Shown here piece by piece: positions 56,709 through 64,000 of a DNA stretch of 64,000 nucleotides. The translations under genes were made by a program, and so were the position numbers. The notes beneath the pieces are model-generated. The model ran no database searches. It was not told the DNA's origin and was given only the letters and a program-made list of their open reading frames with translations. This stretch comes from Plenodomus lindquistii (Eukaryota > Ascomycota > Dothideomycetes > Pleosporales > Leptosphaeriaceae): the NCBI GenBank assembly GCA_025504975.1, contig JANUWI010000001.1, positions 1,178,001-1,242,000 on the forward strand, given 5' to 3'. The number at the start of each line of letters is the position of its first letter. Within the stretch, counting starts at the first letter, position 1.

Positions 56709-58808
56709 ATGTCCTTTAACCCTCCACCCCACCGTCCTCCCCTCCCAACTCTTACAACAACATCCCTAGACCATCCTCACCATCCACTACCCCAAACCTC
56801 CACGCCTCCCACGGCCCTCACCGTCCACACCCCCGGAAACCCCCTCCAACTAATCCGCGTCTTGGACCTGCACCCCTCCCCTACCCCCTCCACCCCACTA
56901 ACCGCAACCCTCCGCACCACACCCCTCTATTCCCCCACCCCTTACGAAACCCTCTCCTACGTCTGGGGCAACCTGCCAAAGTGCAAAACCATACACATTA
57001 CCAACCGGCGCGGCGCAGCTGTGTGTATTTCGCAATCGCTGCACGATGCGCTGGTTAGGTTGCGGAGTGGGGAGACGGTGAGGACGCTGTGGATCGACCA
57101 GTTGTGTATTAATCAGGAGAATGTGGAGGAGAAGAACCATCAGGTTGGGCTCATGAAGAGGATTTATGAGGAGTGTACTGCGTGTGTGATTTGGTTTGGG
57201 GAGGTGGAGGGGGAGGGGGAGCATTGTGGGGTGGAGGGTGCGAGGGGGGTTTTTGATGTTGTGAGGATGGTTGCTGAAAATTGGGTTGAGGAGAGTGAGG
57301 AGGACGAGGATGATGATGAAGAAGAGGAAGAGGAAGAGGAAGAGGAAGAGGAAGAGGAAGAGGAAGAGGAAGAGGAAGAGGAAGAGGAAGAGGAAGAGGA
57401 AGAGGAAGAGGAAGAGGAGGAAGGAGATTGTTCGCCAGCACCTCCCTCACCCTTACGATCGGTTTCCCAATCATCAGTCCGCTCAGCATCCCACTCATCC
57501 TCCCAATCAACACACTCCCCCTCTCCAACCCCACAACCACCCATCCTCGTCCCCCCCTCCCTCTCCACCCTCCCCCTCGTCTCCGCCGCCCAATCCGCCT
57601 TCCACACCTTCATCGCAAACCCCTGGTGGAACCGCATCTGGACGGTCCAAGAAGCCGTGCTCCCCCCTCGTCTAACCCTGCACTGGGGCCCCCTCAGCAT
57701 CCCCTGGAGCACCATAACCACAGCCGCCAACGCAGGCTGGTTCGACTACCCACCGCCCCTCACCGGCTTCGACATGCTAAACTTCAAGCCCATAGTCATG
57801 GGTCTCGACTTCACCAAGACGGGGGAAGCGCCGCTGGAGACGCTGCACAGGTGGCGGTATCGCGATGCTATGGATCCGAGGGATAAGGTGTATGCGCTTG
57901 CGGGGCTGTTTGGGGCCGGCGAGGAGGTGCCGCCCAGCATGGCGGTGTGCGATTATGGTGTTGATGTTTGCACGTTGTATGCGAATGTTACGCGGGATTT
58001 GATTTTGCAGGAAGAGGGGCTGGAGTGTCTGATTGGTATGAAGGTGGTGAGGGATAAGGGGTTGCCGAGCTGGGTGGTGGATTGGAGGGGTAATAATGGC
58101 GTTGTCGGTGATGGATATGCGTGGTGGGATCCGTCGTTTCGGTATGCATGGTTTCAGGCGGCGTTGGGCGTGGAGTGGGGTCCCGAGATGGTGCGGTGCG
58201 ATGGGCGGGTGTTGTCGCTCAAGGGGACGAGGGTCGGTGTGGTGCGGATAGTTGGGGATGCGAGGGTTTGCGAAGAGGTGGATGATGTGGAGCTTGAGGA
58301 GATTGTGACGAGGTTACGGGGTTGGAAAGAGTTGTTGAGCGGGTCCTTGGATACCGAGCCACCAGATACAATGTATCCAGGGGATGAGATGTCGTACCAA
58401 GAAGCTTTTTGGAGAACGGTTATTGGGGACTTGGTGTCTGATGAGGCACCGGAGCGGAGGGCCACTGATGATGATGTCGAGTTGGTGGCGAGGTTTGCCG
58501 AAGGAGAAGAAATGGAGTCTGAAGTGGTTTACTCGCTACGATGCATGTTGATGAATCATACCTTCTTCCTGACCTGCGAGGGTCACATGGGCATTGGGCC
58601 AGTGGATACGGTCCCGGGCGACGAGGTCTGGATCCTGGTGGGTGGCGATGTGCCCTTTGTATTGCGACCATCGTCTTCGGACGATCGGTCGTGTACCTCA
58701 AAGTCACTGGAATATACGTTGGTAGGAAGTGCATATGCCCATGGGTTCATGGATGGAGAGATGGAGGATGTCCTGAGCGAACAGCTGCAGGAGGTGCATA
58801 TGCTTTGA
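56709..58808 (+). CDS. Heterokaryon-incompatibility (HET) domain protein with a long Glu tract
   Basis: HET proteins trigger cell death after fusion of unlike hyphae. Single exon, 699 residues. HET blocks: YETLSYVWG near 78, LWIDQLCINQEN near 125, QVGLMKRIYEECTACVIWFGE near 145-165, then WWNRIWTVQEAVL after the insert and YRDAMDPRDKVYALAGL further on. Between the third and fourth blocks lies an acidic insert with a run of more than 30 Glu encoded by GAGGAA units (57319-57419). The N-terminus is Pro-rich. The frame stays open on both sides of the repeat, so the gene looks functional, with the repeat as a length-variable spacer inside the domain. Confidence 0.9.
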   Translation: MSFNPPPHRPPLPTLTTTSLDHPHHPLPQTSTPPTALTVHTPGNPLQLIRVLDLHPSPTPSTPLTATLRTTPLYSPTPYETLSYVWGNLPKCKTIHITNRRGAAVCISQSLHDALVRLRSGETVRTLWIDQLCINQENVEEKNHQVGLMKRIYEECTACVIWFGEVEGEGEHCGVEGARGVFDVVRMVAENWVEESEEDEDDDEEEEEEEEEEEEEEEEEEEEEEEEEEEEEEEEEEEGDCSPAPPSPLRSVSQSSVRSASHSSSQSTHSPSPTPQPPILVPPSLSTLPLVSAAQSAFHTFIANPWWNRIWTVQEAVLPPRLTLHWGPLSIPWSTITTAANAGWFDYPPPLTGFDMLNFKPIVMGLDFTKTGEAPLETLHRWRYRDAMDPRDKVYALAGLFGAGEEVPPSMAVCDYGVDVCTLYANVTRDLILQEEGLECLIGMKVVRDKGLPSWVVDWRGNNGVVGDGYAWWDPSFRYAWFQAALGVEWGPEMVRCDGRVLSLKGTRVGVVRIVGDARVCEEVDDVELEEIVTRLRGWKELLSGSLDTEPPDTMYPGDEMSYQEAFWRTVIGDLVSDEAPERRATDDDVELVARFAEGEEMESEVVYSLRCMLMNHTFFLTCEGHMGIGPVDTVPGDEVWILVGGDVPFVLRPSSSDDRSCTSKSLEYTLVGSAYAHGFMDGEMEDVLSEQLQEVHML
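57319..57419 (+). repeat. GAGGAA hexanucleotide tandem repeat (poly-Glu)
   Basis: About 16 near-perfect GAGGAA units encoding Glu on the + strand. Prone to slippage; six-base steps keep the frame. Confidence 0.95.
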
Positions 58809-60726
58809 TCAACATATTGATTAACAGAATTTATCGAACAATAAGGTCAAGTCAGTACCTATCTGCAATGCGACATACTAAACCGACCGAATTGTAGGAA
58901 GAAACAGATATTGTAAGTCGAAAAACACACTCTTCAACTGACTGTAGCCAGAACGTCACCATCGTGTAACGTACAGTACAAACCCAACTCACCATCCACA
59001 CAGACCCAACCAAAAGCATACTCCTCCTCAAAACTGCACACTGGAGATCTTTCACTAAGCTCTCACAAACTCTGTAAAATATGGTCACAAGCTGCAGTGC
59101 TGATGTAGGAGTCTCTCCCGCTCGACATGATGGTCCTACTTGCAGTCCTCCAGAATAGGCAGAGAGGATAGTAGAGGCTTTCGAAGAAATGAACAAGTAC
59201 TTTCGGATACATCATCTTGACCGATGGGGTATATCATTGTGCTTCTAGTCAACGACGACAGGCTGTCGCGAGAGAACAGTCAACATACCACATAGACCTA
59301 CAACAACCTACACATCAAAACCACAGCCACAAACAGCAACCCCACGTCATCTATCCGCGTACATGTTGTGCTTGGAGCACCGACATCGGGACAAGGCAAG
59401 TCCTACACCCAAGCGCACATGTCGAGCATATCGCTTTTTCTGTCGTTTGCTGTCAGTTTGGCATGTCGTGCAACAGAGGGCGCGTATGGCGGTGAGGAGG
59501 ATGTGGGCGGCCTTGTTCCGCTGTACATGGAGGGAGCGTTGGGAGCCAATTATGCGTGGACCTGGTGCATGGGAAGCGCTTCGGAAGGAGGATACCTCGT
59601 TGTAGGGATACGCATTGTACATAATCAAAGTTAACTCTGGGACCGGGAGGGGCGTTGTAGGTAACCGGGCTTTGGGGAGGAGACTTATGCCGAAGACGGG
59701 GCTGTGGGCGTCGATATGCTTTGGTCGACTGCAGTGTTGAATGGAACACCCTAGACAAGGTTCTCGCTGTAGGTTCGTAACCACGTTGACGTAAAGTCAA
59801 TTCTATCTTTGGGCTGACCAGAAGCCGAATTTCTCATCCGTGGAAACTTTGACAGGGATACCAGCACATTTGTCAAAACTCTATGCAGCAGTCGGCAACA
59901 ACGCAAGGTTTCTACATGCTGCAGCGGACTGCAACTCCACGCAACGCCATTCGAAAAGTGAACGCCGGGGACTCGGAGAATGGTTGACAATTCTTCCAAC
60001 GGTCCACGAGCCGACATCGCAGCCTTGCGCTTTCCAGCACTCTGACCTGACGTCCGCTGTGCCACAGACCTTCGCGTGCAACTTGTACGACATGTAGCAA
60101 CCCCACTTTGCACGCTGAAAACGCCGCGTCGTGTAACCAGTCAAACAGCAATCGTACGAGCCGAGCATGTTTGCGCTGGCACTGCTGGCAGGTCGGCATG
60201 TACGTATGTAGTACCGCAGATCTGGTGGCGTCGTACTTCACAGCGTACTTCGCAGCAATGTGTGTGTATCGTTGGGCAGCAAGCAAGGTGGCTTGGATAT
60301 GTCGCAAGGGAGATGTGTAGGAAGGCTTTGCCGAGTCCGCGGCATCGGGATGCCATTTTCTGTGGATGGTAAACATCACCTAGGGTAGTACGGCAGATGA
60401 ATGCGGAGTTGTGTGACGAGGCGTACATGGCGTTGTGAACATTGACTGGTGGGGTATAGCACGGTATGTTGAGAATGTGCAGTCTGACAGGAGTTACGAG
60501 CGGTGGAACTCGGCGGAGAATCTAGCAAGTAAGCAATTGAAAAATCTCTGTATCAGTGGAGGCCTTTGTTTGTAGGGTGAGATGTGTTGTATTCGCCATT
60601 TCTCATTTGAATACTCGATAGCTGGGTCGCTGTCGTGATGAGATATATAGAAGATAAAAGACTAAATGAAACACTCCGCAGCTTTTCGTATCAGGTCATT
60701 AAGGTATGGTAGAGGAAGCACGCATC
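58809..60726. other. Intergenic, no supported gene
   Basis: 1.9 kb. Several overlapping frames of 80-155 codons on both strands (for example 59347-59784 -, 59912-60379 -) have no domain and mutually overlap; none is called. No RNA gene recognised. Confidence 0.45.
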
Positions 60727-62012
60727 TCAAATAGCTTCAGCTCCAGAAGTTTGCGAATCGTCGACTGTAAACGCTCGCAGTTTAGCTTCGACAGCAGCAA
60801 CGATGTGGGGATCGAATTGCTCCTCATTCTTTGTTTTCTTGGTACTAGAGTTTCGTTAGTGGCGGGATAAAGGCTGAGGGAGGATGGTACCTACGGTGAC
60901 CTTGTGCAGTTGTCGCACCGCTCATGCCCACAACCAGGACACTGAGGAGAATGGTTGGGGAATAAACTATAGCACTTCTCACATTGCCAGCGCACACGTG
61001 TTCGAGGCTTCCGCCATGTTCGTCTGAATCTCTCGAGCTGCTTCTCGACTTCAGAGTCACTGTCGGGCTCTGCATCTCCAGGGTAACCCGCGGGCCATTT
61101 GGTCAGCTTGGCCGGCTCTCGGGGACACTGGGTGCATCTGACGTGATGGCAAGAATCGCACACGGTAGCTGTAGAGGGCGAAAACAATGCTTGGCACTTG
61201 TGGCAGGTGCGTCTGATGCGTTGCTTGGGCGGCTGATAGGCTAGCTCGGTACCGGACCTCGTCGTGATGGTGAGAACCTTTCGTCGTTTGACCTTTTCGA
61301 CCGGGTCTTTTTCCTTGTCCTTTTCCTTTTCCTTGTCCTTGTCCTTGTCCCCTGCCGCCTTCTTCTTTGGATAGCGCGGGCACTTTTTGCAGCGTTTGTG
61401 CTCGCACTGTTGGCACGTTTTGTCGGTACCGTACATGGTCCCACAGCGGTGGCAGCTGCGATGGACGCGCATGCGAATAGCTTTCTCTACGCGCTGCACG
61501 GTAGGGTTGGGAGCGGACGGAGTGATCCAGTCGTGAGCCTCGAGGGTAAGGCCGTATTTGGCGAAGAGAGCGCGGGCTCTCTCCTGCTGCATGGCATGGC
61601 GGTCGAGCTGCTTGGTGGGTGGAGCGGTGGAGGTGGAAGAGGTGGTGGGTTGGGCAGGAGGGGCACTGGGCATGGTCAGCAAAATCGTGTCGAGGTAGGT
61701 AGGTACGCCTGAACAGTATTGGGAGACTCACGTGGAAGGATCGACTTGCGCCTCGGTGACTGGTGGTGGTTGCCCATCCTGCGCAGCAGCAGCAGGAGCA
61801 GCAGGAGCAGCAGCACGGGGAACAGAAGAAGAAGAAGAAGAAGAAGCAGAAGCAGAAGGAGCTGGTGGCGGCGTCGCACCAACACCAACAAGACTTTTGC
61901 TCGACTTTTCTCTCTTGAAGACGCTGCTCATTCTCTTGACATATTTCCCGAGGCCCATGCGGCGATCCTCCGGTTTGTCTTGCCGTGGCCCAGTCTCGGC
62001 TGGCGTCGACAT
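60727..62012 (-). CDS. Cys-rich protein with three tandem zinc-binding modules, function unknown
   Basis: Exons 62012-61732, 61665-60895 and 60844-60727 close in frame to 389 residues. The N-terminus is Ser/Ala/Pro low complexity. Three repeats follow, each starting after a basic Arg/His stretch: CHRCGTMYGTDKTCQQCEHK with RCKKCP, CHKCQALF with CDSCHHVRCTQCP, and CEKCYSLF with CPGCGHERCDNC. The consensus is C-x2-C-x(9-11)-C-x2-C-x-H-x2-C-x2-C. Between modules 1 and 2 is a charged KDK/KEK helix. Six Cys and one His per module suggest one or two zinc ions each, as in zinc-ribbon proteins. No family name is assigned. A nucleic-acid or protein-binding role is possible. Confidence 0.85.
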
Positions 62013-64000
62013 GATGAATAGCTACGCTCGTTGGAACAAGGACAGTATGGGCAAAGGAGCACCTGAACAGCAGCAGAATTGGTGTCGTCGTCGCAGGAGG
62101 CGGTTGAAGCGTGGTGCACCAGTGGTGAGGTGCGCCGTTGATGGTCAGGTGAATGTATGCACGCAGCTCCACATTGAATCCCTGGAGTCTGGTCGTTGGG
62201 CTTTGGCGGATCGACCAAAAAAGTGCCACGGGCCGACGGGTGCTTGGGCGTCAGTCACGGTGCAAGACGGCCTTTTTCTTTGGTTTGCAGGATCAGAGGG
62301 CAGCACAGGTCATATATGCTCGCCGGCCACGATGCAGCAAGACGTGGCAAGGGCTCTGCAGCGAGCAGGCGTTGGCGGAAGGGCAGTTATGTATGTACGG
62401 GCGGCGGGCACAAGACTGCACAGCGTTTCGCACCAGGCCAGGACCCGGCTTCCCACTGCGCTGGAACACGCCCGCCGCCCGAACTACTCGGCGCACAAGC
62501 GTGGCTACAGTGAACCAGCGAAAGTGCGGCCCGCCCATGGGGGTGCTTGCTGCCGGTCACTGGCCGCGCTCGGAAAATCCTCGACGCCTGCAGGGGCTTA
62601 GTCCACTCTACTGTCAACTGTGTACATTGTCCGCCGACTGTATGCGCTCGTTGCTGTCCGATGCCCAGCCCTCGACGTCTGGCTGCGGCATCGAGCGGCG
62701 TTACCCCCCTGTTCAGCCATCATCGGTCGCGTCCATTCTCGCGGGCACCAATCCCAACCCAGCGCCATGTCCGGGGCCGCGGAATGCGCTTGTACAGTAA
62801 GTCGTCAGACTCGCCTCCAACTTACTGCAAACTCCATGTATCTATATACACCGTGTACATACTCTATACCAGCCCACGAGAGCATCGTCTCCCACGTTGA
62901 GCTGTCGGACATGCTCGTTCACAGCAGCTTCATGTCTTCAAATTCAACTGGGTCACCGCATTGCATCGTTCAGTACCGTCTCGTCTTGCACCTGTTCATC
63001 CAGCAAATAAACGTCTGCCGCATCACAGCCCTGCCCTTTTAGTCCTGCCTCGATATTGCCTTCATCGGCATTGCTTTGCCATGCCGATTGCGATGCACGC
63101 CCACAACGGTTACGGCCCATGTGCCAGGGTTCACGCACGCTACAGCCGCCAACGAACAAGTACACATAAACGTCCCCTACGACCAGAAGATGCATACCAC
63201 TTATATACATTGGCCAGTGTCTTGTCTCGGAACGACTCAAGACTGCGTTTGTTGTCTCGGGTTTTTTGAGGCTGGCGACAACACAAGACATGGCAACTGT
63301 CCATGCACGTTTCCGAATTCCCATCTCGATCTTGACAGCTTCACACCACTCGTCCCAGGGACCGGGCGTAGTCTGGCCGCCCACCCCTGTCCTCGCCAGC
63401 CCAGGCATCCTCAACAAGCTCTCGGGTTGCAGAGGCCGTTTATGACCCTCACCAAAACACTGACACTCTTCTCATTGATACCACTCCATGTACCTCGAGC
63501 CTATTGCTGTTGCACACGCATACGTATCAATTCTTCCTCAAACTGCCGTACTACTATATCGCGTACAGAGGGCTTGGAGATCGGCACATGCCGTCGGCAT
63601 CATGCAGGTGCCCGCCCGCACCAGCGCCCGGTCTTGTACTCCTCCATCATAGCCTGGCCGCTCCCCCCATGGAACATCAGCTCATTTATATTGCAAATTC
63701 AAAAAGCATTACCGAAACACTGCAACGCTTCGATGTGACGTTGAATCTAGGGTTGTGAGCACACTCACGTCGCTAGCGGGATGGCTGAAATTGCGTCCAA
63801 TCTGGGAATGTGCCTTCCCGCAAGCCCAGACCCCTTAGCACGGATAGATACCTAGTCTGCACTTGCCCAACGTTTCGTTCATCTTCACAGTCGTCGGAGC
63901 GACATTATACAGTACAATAGAAACATGTCCAAGTCTAGAACATCTGAACATGTCGCGAATACAGTACTTGTACTCTACCTGTGCTGAGTGAGGGACAGCA
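62013..64000. other. Intergenic or gene-edge region, no supported gene
   Basis: 2 kb with several long but domain-free overlapping frames (62153-62800 +, 62953-63417 -, 63076-63738 +). GC is relatively high, which lengthens chance frames. Could include the long upstream region or leader of a gene beyond the window. Confidence 0.4.

Noticed and set aside
57164..57730. Poly-Ser and poly-Leu/Pro frames antisense to the HET repeat
   Set aside because: Direct by-products of the GAGGAA tract read in other frames.
61057..62229. 390-codon open frame on the - strand overlapping the Cys-rich gene
   Set aside because: Alternative frame of the zinc-module gene; lacks the regular Cys spacing and contains intron sequence.
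62153..62800. 215-codon open frame on the + strand
   Set aside because: Overlaps other long frames in a GC-rich stretch; no domain or splice pattern.
63076..63738. 220-codon open frame on the + strand
   Set aside because: No domain; overlapped by a 154-codon antisense frame; composition not protein-like.
1..64000. CRISPR arrays, insertion sequences or transposons
   Set aside because: No direct-repeat/spacer array, transposase, reverse transcriptase or terminal repeats were seen.

Overview
The window is genomic DNA of a filamentous ascomycete. Genes carry short GT-AG introns (about 47-80 nt), there is a fungal-only HET-domain gene, Zn2Cys6 regulators, a PL1 pectate lyase and a highly reducing PKS-NRPS. 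The overall look (necrotroph-type pectate lyase, NMD3/ATP25 head-to-head) suggests a dothideomycete, probably Pleosporales, but the species cannot be fixed from this sequence alone. Exon boundaries were worked out by hand; where frames close exactly across every junction this is stated.

Layout. 1-3.8 kb: pectate lyase and a small secreted or GPI-type protein. 4.4-10.7 kb: a DHA2-type MFS exporter, a divergent Zn2Cys6 regulator, and a SAT4/rhodopsin-type seven-helix membrane protein. 12.0-50.2 kb: a large secondary-metabolite cluster. It contains an FAD monooxygenase and a 2-oxoglutarate oxygenase (divergent), a 3875-residue PKS-NRPS, a berberine-bridge-type (BBE) flavin oxidase, a P450 (divergent from that oxidase), a Zn2Cys6 regulator, a C2H2-plus-Zn2Cys6 regulator, a second BBE oxidase, a Gfo/Idh/MocA oxidoreductase, a secreted DUF3237-type protein, a second DHA2 MFS exporter, an SDR, an O-methyltransferase and a third BBE oxidase. 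50.5-53.5 kb: conserved housekeeping genes ATP25 and NMD3, which mark a sharp right border. 54.6-62.0 kb: sugar transporter, HET-domain protein with a long Glu tract, and a Cys-rich zinc-binding protein with three tandem modules. Most of 10.7-12.0, 58.8-60.7 and 62.0-64.0 kb shows no convincing gene.

How the cluster may work. The synthase has KS-AT-DH-(degenerate MT)-KR-ACP-C-A-T-R order, with no usable ER and no trans-acting ER in the window, so it should join an unsaturated, probably non-C-methylated polyketide to one amino acid and release it through its R domain. Up to eight redox enzymes (FMO, 2OG oxygenase, P450, three BBE oxidases, SDR, Gfo/Idh) plus an O-methyltransferase point to a very heavily oxidised, methylated lactam. 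An N-hydroxylation followed by O-methylation, as in the triticone/spirostaphylotrichin/curvupallide family of Pleosporales, would fit, but this is a hypothesis. Two signals stand out. The three BBE paralogues have lost different flavin-anchoring residues (one keeps both, one only His, one only Cys). And a shared inverted-repeat-forming motif, TCACCGAA/TTCGGTGA, recurs in the cluster's intergenic regions.
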